A stretch of DNA of 41,550 bases, taken from Lentisphaeria bacterium (GTDB lineage: Bacteria; Verrucomicrobiota; Lentisphaeria; Victivallales; Victivallaceae). Location of the stretch: assembly GCA_017502435.1 (NCBI GenBank), contig JAFVUZ010000021.1, positions 1-41,550 of the forward strand, in the 5' to 3' direction. Numbering within the stretch: the first letter of the stretch is position 1; each line of letters opens with the position of its first letter. Made by a program: the position numbers and the translations under genes. Of the stretch, positions 8,953-17,530 are shown one piece after another. The notes beneath the pieces were generated by a model. It was given only the letters and a program-made list of their open reading frames with translations, did not search any database and was not told the DNA's origin.

Positions 8953-10796
8953 AGAAAATCCACGAACTTCTCCCCGATATAAAATTCCGTTTTGATGTCC
9001 CATACAACGAACTTACAACTCTCGGCTGCGGCTCAAAGGCTCCGGTCGTTGCCTATCCGGAAAATGATGTCGAACTCAGCAGACTGCTCAAAACTCTTTA
9101 TCAGAATCAAATTCCATGTTTTGTTATTTCCGGCGGCAGCAACATTGTCGGCTGCGATGCAGAATATAACGGCGTCATAATCGTTCTCAAACAGGGAAAA
9201 TTCAAAGAAATCTCTCATCTCGGTGATGTGATTTCTGCCGGATGCGGCGTCAAACTTATCGAAGTTATACAGTACGGCATAGTTCAGGGTCTCGGCGGAA
9301 TGGCTTCACTGGCAGGAATCCCCGGCGGTATCGGCGGTGCGGTCCGCATGAATGCCGGTGCCAGAGAAGACGATATTGCAAATCATATTGTGGAAATTTT
9401 CGGCTGTTACCATGACGGCTCTGTTTACCATGCCGGAAAAGATGAAATCGTCTGGTCATACCGTCACAGCAATATCCCCTCCGATGTCATCATCACCGGA
9501 GCAAGTCTCCGGCTCGTCCCCGCCGTCTCCGAAGTCGAAAAAAAGGCAGTTCAGCAGGAACTTGAACTCCGCCGCCAGCGTGAGCCCAAAGGCAGAACTG
9601 CAGGATGTATGTTCAAAAATATCTCATCCGAAGATCCCGCAGGCAGACTTATCGACATGGTAAATCTCAAAGGCGAAATTTGCGGCGGAGCAAAGATCAG
9701 TGATGAACACGCAAATTTCATTGTAAATTTCAATAATGCCTCCGAAAAAGACATCCTTGAACTGATGAAAAAAGCCCGTCAGACCGTTGCCGAACTTTTC
9801 AATGTTTATCTCGTTCCGGAAGTCAATTTCATCAATCCGGAATCGCTGAATGAAATTCTCAACTCTCCATGTCCGCCCTCAATCGCTGTCCTCAAAGGCG
9901 GCTGTTCCAGTGAACGTGAAGTCTCTCTCCGCTCCGGTGCGGCAGTCGCTCAGGCTCTGCGTAATGCCAATTACAATGTCACCGAAATCGACATCCGTGA
10001 ATGTGCCGTAAATGATGAAATGCGTAAAGCTGACGCTGTTTATGTCGTTCTGCACGGCGGCTTCGGCGAAGACGGCGGCATTCAATCGGAAATGGAAAAG
10101 GAAAATATCCACTTTGTCGGTTCTTCAAGTGCCGCCTGCAAACTCGTCATGGACAAAATTGAATCCAAAAAACTCGCAGATAAACTCTCTATTCCAACTG
10201 CTAAATGGTGCATTCTGACTCCTGACCAAAAAGAACTTCCCTCCGATTTCACCTTTCCGCTGGTGCTGAAAGCCCCGAATGAAGGTTCAACCATCGGTAT
10301 TGAACTGGTCAAAAAAGCAGAGGATTTTGCCGCTGCACTTGACCGTGAATTCAAATTCGCCAATGAAATCCTTGCTGAAGAATTTGTCAAAGGTGTGGAA
10401 ATAACCGTTCCCATTGTCAATGATACAGTTCTGCCCGCTATTGAAATTGCCAGTCCGTCGCAATTTTATGATTACGATGCCAAATATCTTTACAAAAACG
10501 GCAGGACCCAATATTTCTGTCCGGTGAAAAGTCTGGATGAAAAAACCATCGGAATTGCCTCGGAATATGCCATGAATTTTTACAGAGAAGCAGGCTGCAG
10601 AGACATCCTGCGGGTCGATTTCATCATCGATGAAAACAATGTGCCGTATTTCCTCGAAGGCAACGGCATCCCCGGCTGTACTGCAACCAGTCTCGTCCCC
10701 AAAGCGGCAAAAGTAGCAGGAATAAGTTTTGAACAAATGACCGGCACGCTTGCCGCCAACGCCATCGCCAGAAGCAAAAAGGATGAAAATGAGTGA
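8949..10796 (+). CDS. murB-ddl: MurB-Ddl fusion: UDP-N-acetylenolpyruvoylglucosamine reductase / D-alanine--D-alanine ligase
   Basis: One 615-residue chain joins two peptidoglycan enzymes. Residues 1 to ~300 are MurB, the FAD enzyme that reduces UDP-GlcNAc-enolpyruvate: ISGGSNIVG (60-68), [21 protein letters not shown] (R172), GCMFKN (219-224) and PEVNF (E291). Residues ~308-615 are the ATP-grasp ligase Ddl: [33 protein letters not shown], and [20 protein letters not shown]. In MurB the residue at the usual catalytic serine (GSxFKN) is a cysteine (C220), which could still donate a proton. There is no stop or frameshift between the halves. The start overlaps the hisI stop, with GGAGGAAA just upstream. 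Confidence 0.93.
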   Translation: MKKIHELLPDIKFRFDVPYNELTTLGCGSKAPVVAYPENDVELSRLLKTLYQNQIPCFVISGGSNIVGCDAEYNGVIIVLKQGKFKEISHLGDVISAGCGVKLIEVIQYGIVQGLGGMASLAGIPGGIGGAVRMNAGAREDDIANHIVEIFGCYHDGSVYHAGKDEIVWSYRHSNIPSDVIITGASLRLVPAVSEVEKKAVQQELELRRQREPKGRTAGCMFKNISSEDPAGRLIDMVNLKGEICGGAKISDEHANFIVNFNNASEKDILELMKKARQTVAELFNVYLVPEVNFINPESLNEILNSPCPPSIAVLKGGCSSEREVSLRSGAAVAQALRNANYNVTEIDIRECAVNDEMRKADAVYVVLHGGFGEDGGIQSEMEKENIHFVGSSSAACKLVMDKIESKKLADKLSIPTAKWCILTPDQKELPSDFTFPLVLKAPNEGSTIGIELVKKAEDFAAALDREFKFANEILAEEFVKGVEITVPIVNDTVLPAIEIASPSQFYDYDAKYLYKNGRTQYFCPVKSLDEKTIGIASEYAMNFYREAGCRDILRVDFIIDENNVPYFLEGNGIPGCTATSLVPKAAKVAGISFEQMTGTLAANAIARSKKDENE

Positions 10797-11199
10797 GATA
10801 AATAAAAATTGTTTTGATAAAGCACGTTCTGTAATGACTTTTTTCTATTCATTTGCAGGAGCTTTGGTTCTGTCATCGCTTTTCTGGCTGGTTTACAGAT
10901 TCGGGCTTTTGAATATATTTTACACTCTGTTTTTCATCTGGCTGGCGATGTATTTCTTTTTTGCCAGAAGTTTTGTGGAATCAATCAAAGCCAGAAGTGA
11001 CCGCTGGGGCAAAATAAAACGTGATTTTATGGTTGCCATTATCCGGGCTCCTATGACGGTTGTGAATATTTTATTTCTGGTGCTGTTTTTCAGCGGCAGC
11101 AAAGTTCCGCTTATCATGTGGATATTTCTGCTGCTGGCATGGAGCATATTTCCCTGTTTCAAACTGATAGACTTTCTGGAGAAGAAAAAATGTTCATGA
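10789..11199 (+). CDS. Small integral membrane protein, unknown function
   Basis: I do not recognise the family. The 136-residue product has hydrophobic stretches at about 17-40, 42-60 and 85-125, the last probably forming two helices, with short basic loops (ARSDRWGKIKR). It is therefore probably a three- or four-helix inner-membrane protein. The ATG at 10789 overlaps the end of murB-ddl by 8 bases and has AAAAAGGA six bases upstream; an ATG six bases earlier is too close to that site. It overlaps the following phosphoesterase gene by 10 bases, so the two membrane proteins are probably made together. Confidence 0.75.
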   Translation: MSEINKNCFDKARSVMTFFYSFAGALVLSSLFWLVYRFGLLNIFYTLFFIWLAMYFFFARSFVESIKARSDRWGKIKRDFMVAIIRAPMTVVNILFLVLFFSGSKVPLIMWIFLLLAWSIFPCFKLIDFLEKKKCS

Positions 11200-12323
11200 T
11201 GGCAATGGTGCTTTTTGCATATATTTCAGCAAGTATGATACTGCCGCTTAAAGTATCATGGAAATACAAAATACCGATGTTGTTGGCGATATTCTGCATT
11301 GCCCAGAAAAACGGTATTTTACGCAGACTCGGCGGCGGGATGTTTTTCGCTCCGGAGCTTCCCCGCTGTATGCTTATAGCGGTTGCATTTCTGTATGGGA
11401 TACTGTTTTTTGCCTCGGCTTTTCTGCTTTTCAAAGACATAATAATCCTCCCTGTCTGGAAAATCCTTGAATATAAAAAAGTTCTGAAACGCAAACTGCC
11501 GCACGGAATTATTGTTTGTGTTATACTCGGAATATCTGTATTGTTTTCGGGCTATTCGCTGTATGAGGGACTGCTGACACCGCCGGTCAAATATGTTGAT
11601 ATGAAATTCAGTAATCTGCCAACAGAGTTTGACGGTTTCAAAATCGCAGTGCTGGCAGACCTGCACGCAAGTGCTGTAAATCAATCTCCATTTATTGAAC
11701 GCATTATTGATTTGACTCTTGCGGAAAAACCGGATTTGATAGTTCTGCCCGGCGATATAATTGACGGCAGAGTTGATAAACGTATGGAAGACATTGAACC
11801 TCTGAAAAAGTTGTCTGCACCTTACGGAGTTTATGCAGCACTCGGCAATCATGAATATTATTCAGGTTACGAGGAATGGCTGGCAAAATTTGCGGAACTC
11901 AAACTTCCGATGCTGATAAATGCCAATGTTGAAATCAAAAAAGACGGCAAAAGCATTTATGTCGGCGGCATTGCAGATCATGCGGCATACAGACACAAAA
12001 AAGAGTTGCCCGATTTACAAAAAACATGGCAGAATGTTCCCGTTGACAGCTTCAAAATACTTTTGTCGCATCAGCCGAAAAATTTGCGGAAAAATGCCCG
12101 AAGCGGTGTTGCTCTGCAAATTTCAGGCCATACTCACGGCGGCATGATTATCGGCATGAACAAACTGCTTATTGCTCCAAGCAACGAAGGAGTTGTCTGC
12201 GGCGAATATGATATTGACGGCATGAAACTTTACATCAGTGCAGGTGCATCACTCTGGAGCGGTTTTCCGCTCCGTCTCGGCGTTCCGCCAGAAATAAGTA
12301 TTATACGCTTGTTCAGAAAATAA
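11190..12323 (+). CDS. Membrane-anchored calcineurin-like metallophosphoesterase
   Basis: The 377-residue protein has an N-terminal membrane part (about four hydrophobic helices in residues 1-135) followed by a calcineurin-like phosphoesterase domain. All metal-ligand motifs are present: VLADLHAS, LPGDIIDGR, LGNHEYYSG, LLSHQP and SGHTHGG. This layout matches YkuE-like membrane phosphoesterases. The substrate may be a phospholipid or nucleotide, but it cannot be decided here. GGAGAAG lies upstream of the chosen ATG, which overlaps the preceding membrane-protein gene. It is the last gene of the operon that starts at 3789. Confidence 0.88.
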   Translation: MFMMAMVLFAYISASMILPLKVSWKYKIPMLLAIFCIAQKNGILRRLGGGMFFAPELPRCMLIAVAFLYGILFFASAFLLFKDIIILPVWKILEYKKVLKRKLPHGIIVCVILGISVLFSGYSLYEGLLTPPVKYVDMKFSNLPTEFDGFKIAVLADLHASAVNQSPFIERIIDLTLAEKPDLIVLPGDIIDGRVDKRMEDIEPLKKLSAPYGVYAALGNHEYYSGYEEWLAKFAELKLPMLINANVEIKKDGKSIYVGGIADHAAYRHKKELPDLQKTWQNVPVDSFKILLSHQPKNLRKNARSGVALQISGHTHGGMIIGMNKLLIAPSNEGVVCGEYDIDGMKLYISAGASLWSGFPLRLGVPPEISIIRLFRK

Positions 12324-12391
12324 CGGCTTGTTTTGCGGCAAAGACGGAGATACTGATTTATAATTGTGCGTAATATTTTTGCAAAAATGAT

Positions 12392-12420
12392 TTGCTTTTT
12401 TGCAAAATAAGGATTATATT
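12392..12420 (+). promoter_or_regulatory. Candidate promoter of the thiamine operon
   Basis: TTGCTT and TATATT are separated by 17 bases, and the -10 box ends 17 bases before the riboswitch GGGG. The palindrome TTTTGCAAAA occurs twice, at about 12378-12387 and 12398-12407. The second copy lies inside the spacer and the first upstream of the -35 box. These may be an operator pair or simple curvature. Confidence 0.55.
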
Positions 12421-12432
12421 AAATTTATTGTA

Positions 12433-12515
12433 ACACAGGGGTGCTGTTGTCGCGGTGACAACGGCTGAGATCAAACCCTTTGAACCTGAAACGGGTAATG
12501 CCGGCGTAGGAAGAA
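12433..12515 (+). promoter_or_regulatory. TPP riboswitch (THI element)
   Basis: The conserved parts of the thiamine-pyrophosphate aptamer appear in order: GGGGTGCT, a P3 stem TTGTCGCGGTGACAA, GGCTGAGA, AAACCC, TTGAACCTGAAACGGGTAAT and GCCGGCGTAGGAAG. It precedes thi4-thiE-thiD-thiC, the expected regulon. Binding of thiamine pyrophosphate normally lowers expression of such operons. About 100 bases separate the aptamer from the thi4 start. Confidence 0.97.
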
Positions 12516-12548
12516 AAATGAAAAATATTTTTATTACACTTTTTATTT

Positions 12549-12617
12549 GGTGCATTCCGCACCGACATACCCATAACGGGAGCGTAAAATCGCTCCGGAA
12601 AGGATTTCCGGTATGTC
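12549..12617 (+). promoter_or_regulatory. Leader structure that can hide the thi4 ribosome site and start codon
   Basis: A small hairpin GGTGC/GCACC (12549-12563) is followed by GACATACC (12564-12571), which is exactly complementary to GGTATGTC (12610-12617), the bases around the thi4 ATG. Between these arms sit two more hairpins, GGAGCG/CGCTCC (12579-12596) and GGAAA-GGA-TTTCC, the latter holding the only Shine-Dalgarno sequence. No T-run follows any stem. This suggests a translational expression platform for the TPP aptamer; the pairing is seen, the role is inferred. Confidence 0.55.
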
Positions 12618-13392
12618 AGCGGAAAATATTATCTCAAAAGCAATCATCTCCAATTTCAGCGAAAAACTCATTGACGGTCTGAAACTTGACGTCGCTCTTG
12701 TCGGCGGCGGTCCGTCTGCACTTGTCGCTGCACGCTATCTGGCTGAAGCAGGTTTGAAAACTGCAGTTTTTGAACGTAAACTTGCACCCGGCGGCGGCAC
12801 CTGGGGCGGCGGTATGCTTTTCAATGAAGTTATTGTTCAGGATGAAGCTCTTGACATTCTTGATGATTTCAATATCACCCACAAAAAACTTGAAAATGCA
12901 CCCGGTTATCACACACTTGATTCAGTTGAAATGGCAAGCGGACTTATTTTCGGAGCATTGAAAGCCGGAGCGAAAATTTTCAACTCTGTCAGTGTCGAAG
13001 ATCTCGTTTTCAAAAACGGCAAAGTCAACGGACTTGTAATCAACTGGACCTGCGTTGAACGCCTCGGACTGCACGTCGATCCCCTGACTGTTATCGCTGA
13101 AAATGTCGTTGACGGAACCGGTCATCCCAGCGAAATCCTCAATCTTGCCGTCAAAAAAGCCAAAATCCAGCTCGATACCCCGACCGGAGACATCATCGGC
13201 GAAAAACCGATGTGGGTCGAAAACGGCGAAGCCTCAACCGTCGAAAACACCCGCTGCTATTTTCCCGGACTTTATGCCTGCGGAATGAGTGCCAACAACG
13301 TAATGGGCGGCTACCGTATGGGACCGATTTTCGGCGGGATGCTGATGTCCGGACGCAAAGTTGCCAAACTTATCATCGAAAAGGGCAACTGA
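12613..13392 (+). CDS. thi4: THI4-type thiamine thiazole synthase, likely sulfide-dependent
   Basis: THI4 makes the thiazole half of thiamine from NAD, glycine and a sulfur source. The 259-residue protein has the dinucleotide loop [19 protein letters not shown] (about 29-47), [26 protein letters not shown] and the C-terminal [21 protein letters not shown]. In yeast THI4 a cysteine gives up its sulfur, so each enzyme works once. Here the matching segment reads GLHVDPLT with a histidine (H154), as in archaeal THI4 proteins that use free sulfide and turn over repeatedly. That fits an anaerobic, sulfide-rich lifestyle. It is the first gene after the TPP riboswitch. No thiG, thiS, thiF, thiH or thiO is in the cluster. 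Confidence 0.93.
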   Translation: MSAENIISKAIISNFSEKLIDGLKLDVALVGGGPSALVAARYLAEAGLKTAVFERKLAPGGGTWGGGMLFNEVIVQDEALDILDDFNITHKKLENAPGYHTLDSVEMASGLIFGALKAGAKIFNSVSVEDLVFKNGKVNGLVINWTCVERLGLHVDPLTVIAENVVDGTGHPSEILNLAVKKAKIQLDTPTGDIIGEKPMWVENGEASTVENTRCYFPGLYACGMSANNVMGGYRMGPIFGGMLMSGRKVAKLIIEKGN

Positions 13393-13395
13393 AAA

Positions 13396-14055
13396 ATGCG
13401 TACCTTTGCTGAACGGCTCGATTTATTCAAAAGTTCAGACATTTATCCGGTGGTAAGTTCAGAGTTCTGCAACGGCCGCAGTGTTTGCGATATTGTCGCA
13501 AACATTGCCTCCGCCGGAACCAAAATCATTCAGCTCAGAGAGAAAAATCTCTCTGACTGTGCCATGTTTGAACTGGTAAAAAAATGTAAAAAAATCACAG
13601 ATAATTATCAAATGCTGCTGATAATTGACGACCGTCTGGATATTGCCATGGCAGCGAATGCGGACGGAGTTCACCTGGGGCAGGAGGATTTTCCTCTCGC
13701 TGAAGCGAAAAAACTTGCTCCTGAACTGTTTTTCGGAGTTTCGACTCACAACCAAGAAGAAATTCTCAAAGCTCTTGCCGACGGCTGTTCTTATTTGAAT
13801 ATCGGACCGATGTTTCCCACTCAAACCAAAAGTGTCGCCTGCGGTGCATTGGGACTTGAAAAAATCGAAGAATTAAAGTCTCTTGTGACTTGTCCGTTTT
13901 CTGTCATGGGCGGTATCAAGGAACACCATTTGGAGATGCTTTGTGCCAAAGGTTTCAAGCATATCGCCATGGTGACGGAAATTACTCAGGCCCCCGATGT
14001 CACAGCCAAAGTGAAACATCTGCAGCAGATAATGAAAGGAGCATATCATGAATAA
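13396..14055 (+). CDS. thiE: Thiamine-phosphate synthase (ThiE)
   Basis: ThiE joins the pyrimidine pyrophosphate and the thiazole phosphate to give thiamine phosphate. The 219-residue TIM-barrel protein shows IIQLREKN, LLIIDDRLDIAMAANADGVHLGQED, GVSTHN, the phosphate-binding YLNIGPMFPTQTK, and VMGGI. Only 3 bases separate it from thi4, and its end overlaps thiD by 8 bases. Confidence 0.95.
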   Translation: MRTFAERLDLFKSSDIYPVVSSEFCNGRSVCDIVANIASAGTKIIQLREKNLSDCAMFELVKKCKKITDNYQMLLIIDDRLDIAMAANADGVHLGQEDFPLAEAKKLAPELFFGVSTHNQEEILKALADGCSYLNIGPMFPTQTKSVACGALGLEKIEELKSLVTCPFSVMGGIKEHHLEMLCAKGFKHIAMVTEITQAPDVTAKVKHLQQIMKGAYHE

Positions 14056-14878
14056 TTTTCTGCCCGCAGTTCTGACCATTGCCGGAAGCGATTCCGGCGG
14101 CGGGGCGGGGATTCAGACGGATTTGCGGACTTTTAATGCTTTTAAAGTTTACGGCTGTTCGGCAATAACTGCTGTTACATCTCAAAATCCTTTTGAAGTA
14201 CGCAGAATTGATATTCTGCCGATTGAATCTGTAAAAAATCAGATTGAAAGCGTGCTGGATGTTTTTCCTGTGCGTTTCGCCAAAACAGGAATGCTCGGCG
14301 ACGGAAAAACTGTTGAATGTGTTGCCATGATTGCGGAAAAATATGATTTAAATTTAATCGTTGACCCCGTAATGGTTTCAACTTCAGGAACGAAACTGCT
14401 TGAGGATTCTGCAATTTCGGCACTGCAGGAAAAATTTTTCCCTCTGGCACAATGGCTCACTCCCAATATCCCCGAAGCGGAACTGCTGCTGAATTGCAAA
14501 CTGACAACTTCCGATGACCTGAAAGAAGCGGCAATGCAGCTTTACAACAAATACAAATGCAATGTGCTTTTGAAAAGCGGTCACGCCATTCATGCCGATA
14601 AAGTGACAGATATTGTCTGTTTTGAGGGAGAACTTTATGAATTGAGTTCACCTGTTGTTGAAATTCACGGCAATACCGCTCACGGAACAGGCTGTACTTT
14701 GAGTGCGGCAATAGCGGCAAATTTTGCTTCAGGAAAAAATTGGCAGCAATCGCTGACGGAGGCAAAAGCATTTGTTTACGGCTCGCTTGCAGAAAACAGA
14801 ATGTTGAATGATAACCTTTCGCAAATGTATCCGCCCGTCAAAAATTATTCAAATTTGATAACATGGGAAAAATTATGA
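14048..14878 (+). CDS. thiD: Hydroxymethylpyrimidine (phosphate) kinase (ThiD)
   Basis: ThiD phosphorylates HMP and HMP-phosphate to the pyrophosphate used by ThiE. The 276-residue ribokinase-fold protein has TIAGSDSGGGAGIQTDLRTF near the N-terminus, VTSQN, KTGML, VDPVMVSTSG, LTPNIPEAELLL, LLKSGHA and the anion-hole/catalytic segment NTAHGTGCTLSAAIAA. AAAGGAG lies upstream of the ATG inside the end of thiE. Confidence 0.96.
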   Translation: MNNFLPAVLTIAGSDSGGGAGIQTDLRTFNAFKVYGCSAITAVTSQNPFEVRRIDILPIESVKNQIESVLDVFPVRFAKTGMLGDGKTVECVAMIAEKYDLNLIVDPVMVSTSGTKLLEDSAISALQEKFFPLAQWLTPNIPEAELLLNCKLTTSDDLKEAAMQLYNKYKCNVLLKSGHAIHADKVTDIVCFEGELYELSSPVVEIHGNTAHGTGCTLSAAIAANFASGKNWQQSLTEAKAFVYGSLAENRMLNDNLSQMYPPVKNYSNLITWEKL

Positions 14879-16170
14879 CACAGATAGAATATGCTCAAAA
14901 AGGGATAATCACCCCGCAAATCAAACATGTCGCCGAAATTGAACAGCGTCCGATTGAGTTCATTGCTGACAGAGTCGCTTCAGGAACTGTTGTTATTCCT
15001 GCAAATATCAATCACAAAAATCTCGTTCCGTGCGGTATCGGCAGAGAACTTAAAACCAAAATCAATGCCAATATCGGTAATTCCACGCTTTCCAGTTGTC
15101 CGGGAGCAGAACAGAGCAAACTCAATATCGCTCTGCATTACGGAGCAGATACAATAATGGATTTAAGTACCGGAGGTGAAATAACATCCATTCGTCAGAC
15201 CATGCTTGCAAATTGTACCGTTCCGCTCGGTACTGTGCCGATTTATGAAATCGTTGCACGTTACGGCAATAATGATTTTGCCAAAGACAAAATACTTGCC
15301 GTAATCCGTGAACAGGCGGAGCAGGGCGTGGATTATATGACCATTCATGCAGGACTTTTGCAAAAATATGTTCCGCTGGCTCTCAAACGTAAACTCGGCA
15401 TTGTCAGCAGAGGCGGTGCATTACTTGCTGCATGGATGCAGGAAAACGGAAAAGAAAATCCGTTTTATGAAGCATTCGATGAAATTCTGGAAATATGCAA
15501 AAAATATGATGTTACTCTTTCTCTCGGTGACGGTTTGCGTCCCGGTTGTCTTGCGGATGCTTCCGATGAGGCACAATTTGCTGAACTTGACACATTGGGC
15601 GAACTTGTTTGCCGCTGCCGTGCCGCCAAAGTTCAATCCATGGTGGAGGGTCCGGGACATGTGCCCCTGGATCAGATTCAGGAAAATATGGAACGTGAAC
15701 GTAAAATCTGCGGAGATGCTCCATTTTATATTCTCGGACCTGTTGTTATTGACTGTGCACCCGGATATGACCATTTTGTTGCGGGCATGGGCGGCATGAT
15801 GGGGGCGTATTACGGAGCGGCTATGCTTTGTTATGTTACTCCGAAAGAGCATCTGGGATTGCCCAATGCCGATGATGTACGGCGTGGAGTTGTTGCTTTT
15901 AAAATTGCAGCCCATGCGGCGGATGTCGCACTGCATAAACCGGGCAGCCGCAAGCGTGACGATGCGATTTCCGATGCCAGAGCAAAATTTGACTGGGAGA
16001 AACAGTTTGAACTGGCACTTGATCCTGAGTGGGCAAGAGAACTGCGTTCACAGGCATTGAATGAAAGTTCAGCTCCCAATCAGCACGGTTCAGAATATTG
16101 CACCATGTGCGGACCGGATTTCTGTTCGGTCAGATTGAGTGCCAGATTGAAAAAAAGTATTTTAAGATAA
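14875..16170 (+). CDS. thiC: Phosphomethylpyrimidine synthase (ThiC)
   Basis: ThiC is a radical-SAM enzyme that rearranges aminoimidazole ribotide into the HMP-phosphate moiety of thiamine. The 431-residue protein is the short form common in anaerobes. It carries VIPANINHKN, KINANIGNS, MDLSTGGEI, SMVEGPGHVPLDQI, and the C-terminal cluster motif CTMCGPDFC (CxxCxxxxC) that binds the 4Fe-4S centre. The ATG at 14875 overlaps the thiD stop as ATGA and has GGGA upstream. An in-frame ATG 12 bases earlier is possible but has no clear ribosome site. Confidence 0.96.
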   Translation: MTQIEYAQKGIITPQIKHVAEIEQRPIEFIADRVASGTVVIPANINHKNLVPCGIGRELKTKINANIGNSTLSSCPGAEQSKLNIALHYGADTIMDLSTGGEITSIRQTMLANCTVPLGTVPIYEIVARYGNNDFAKDKILAVIREQAEQGVDYMTIHAGLLQKYVPLALKRKLGIVSRGGALLAAWMQENGKENPFYEAFDEILEICKKYDVTLSLGDGLRPGCLADASDEAQFAELDTLGELVCRCRAAKVQSMVEGPGHVPLDQIQENMERERKICGDAPFYILGPVVIDCAPGYDHFVAGMGGMMGAYYGAAMLCYVTPKEHLGLPNADDVRRGVVAFKIAAHAADVALHKPGSRKRDDAISDARAKFDWEKQFELALDPEWARELRSQALNESSAPNQHGSEYCTMCGPDFCSVRLSARLKKSILR

Positions 16171-16232
16171 ATATTTTCGTTCTGTTCCTGTTATATTTTG
16201 CAAAGGCAAAGTCCGGCGGACTTCGCCGCATT

Positions 16233-16322
16233 GGGGTATTGCCGCTTTTTTGCGTAAGTAAAAAAGCTATACCCCAAACTCTTCAATTTTTTTTATTATC
16301 AGTCAATATTCAGTACAGAGCC
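16233..16322 (-). repeat. Modular repeat copy R2, also a likely terminator after thiC
   Basis: The minus-strand core (about 16276-16322) is shared with R1 and R3-R5. Beside it is the family's GGGGTAT/ATACCCC stem (16233-16239 with 16269-16275). Inside that stem an extra GCTTTTTT/AAAAAAGC pairing is unique to this copy. On the plus strand the stem is followed by a T-rich run, so it can end thiC transcription. Confidence 0.75.
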
Positions 16323-16414
16323 TATTACAAACGGATAAACTTTTATTTTCATTTTCTCATCATCCGTCGCACGAAGTGCTATGGATGACAGGTCATACGG
16401 AGCGGCACTACGTG

Positions 16415-16482
16415 CCATGAAACGAAGCCTTTTCAGGCTTCATGTTTTTTGCCTTTGAAAAAAAGGCAAAAAAAATGGTGGA
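16415..16482 (+). repeat. ~65-bp direct repeat, left copy (DR-A) flanking the R-M island
   Basis: The order is CCATGAAACGAAGCC, a short loop, GGCTTCATG, a T-run, GCCTT, then AAGGC followed by eight A and TGGT. The same order occurs in the same orientation at 20906-20972 on the other side of the R-M genes. The last part, AAGGC-A8-TGGT, recurs directly at the 3' end of tRNA-Pro (21169-21185). Confidence 0.7.
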
Positions 16483-16725
16483 AGATTTTTATGCGAATCA
16501 AAACTTATTCTCCATTTTTGTAAGTCTTTGATTACCAAACATTCGCACAGAGACACCGGAATTTAACTCAAAAATAGTGTTTTAAAACAAGCAAAAATGG
16601 TCTCCATTTATCAGAAAATAATATCCGGGACACCACAAAGAGAGCCGCAATAAACAGTTCCGCCCCCTCTGCCTCAATCCAGACCTTTTATTTCAAGCCT
16701 GCACAGGTGAGATAATTAAATACAA
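16483..16725. other. Non-coding gap at the end of the R-M cassette
   Basis: I see no gene here. The only structure is an inverted repeat TGCGAAT (16492-16498) with ATTCGCA (16541-16547). No convincing intrinsic terminator for the R-M operon is visible. Confidence 0.5.
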
Positions 16726-17508
16726 TCAAATCACTAAAGACTCAGTTAACCGTTCTGATATTTTGATGTGCTCATCAGCTTTTAATCTCCAAAATTCTTT
16801 TTGTTGACTCCATGCCCAGTCAGGATTATATATTTTTTCTAATAAAGTCATTTTATCTTCAAGTATATTTATCTGAGAATTAGCCAAGGATATAAGATTT
16901 TCAAGAGATTTTGTTGCTTCCTGTTTACTGAACTCCAGTTGTTCCTGAGAAAACAATGCATTCTGTTCTGCTGATACCGCTATAGCATTTTTACATTCCA
17001 TAACAATCGGTTGATTGGCATTAAAGAGAAATTCATAGGTAGATTTTTGAAGTTTTACAGCATGCAAATCTTGATGGACAGAATATATAAAATTAAGGGT
17101 TTTCGATATAAAATTATAAAATGAAAAATCACTATAATGATAATCCATTAATTCATTTTTTCTCTCATCTGCATCCTTTGCATGATTCATTGCTTTATTT
17201 ATTTTTTCTCCGATTGGATATAATTTATTTTCAGAAGCTTCTTTTTGCAGTATAGAGATTTCGCCTTTGAAAACCAATGTACTGAAATAACATTGTCCTA
17301 AATTTTCATAAAACTTTTTCAGAATTCTTTCGCGCTCTTGCAAAAAAGCGACCAATGATATTGTCAACGACACAAGACTACTGGAAAACACTCCGATTAA
17401 AATATCTTTCCAAAAACAATCGCCACTGTTTTGCAAAATCAAAATTCCTATCAAAGATAATAAACCGCACAAAGCCATTATCCGGACAGTCCAAACATGT
17501 ATCTTCAC
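16726..17508 (-). CDS. Two-TM protein with long helical domain, third gene of the R-M cassette
   Basis: I do not recognise the family. The 260-residue protein has two hydrophobic helices (about 8-27 and 35-54), then about 200 mostly charged, probably helical residues rich in Lys, Glu and Gln and ending without further hydrophobic segments. It resembles small membrane proteins carried next to defence genes, but no catalytic motif is visible. Its ATG lies 22 bases after the endonuclease stop, so it is probably in the same transcript. Base composition is clearly more AT-rich than the mur and thi genes to the left. It could be an effector, an anchor or a passenger gene. Confidence 0.7.
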   Translation of the reverse strand: MKIHVWTVRIMALCGLLSLIGILILQNSGDCFWKDILIGVFSSSLVSLTISLVAFLQERERILKKFYENLGQCYFSTLVFKGEISILQKEASENKLYPIGEKINKAMNHAKDADERKNELMDYHYSDFSFYNFISKTLNFIYSVHQDLHAVKLQKSTYEFLFNANQPIVMECKNAIAVSAEQNALFSQEQLEFSKQEATKSLENLISLANSQINILEDKMTLLEKIYNPDWAWSQQKEFWRLKADEHIKISERLTESLVI

Positions 17509-17530
17509 ATCATAATCTTTCTATTAATAT

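Noticed and set aside
12518-12682. Possible leader peptide starting just after the TPP aptamer (GGAAG then ATG)
   Set aside because: The frame overlaps the thi4 start and runs through the leader stems; the amino-acid content looks random. The apparent ribosome site is part of the conserved aptamer end.
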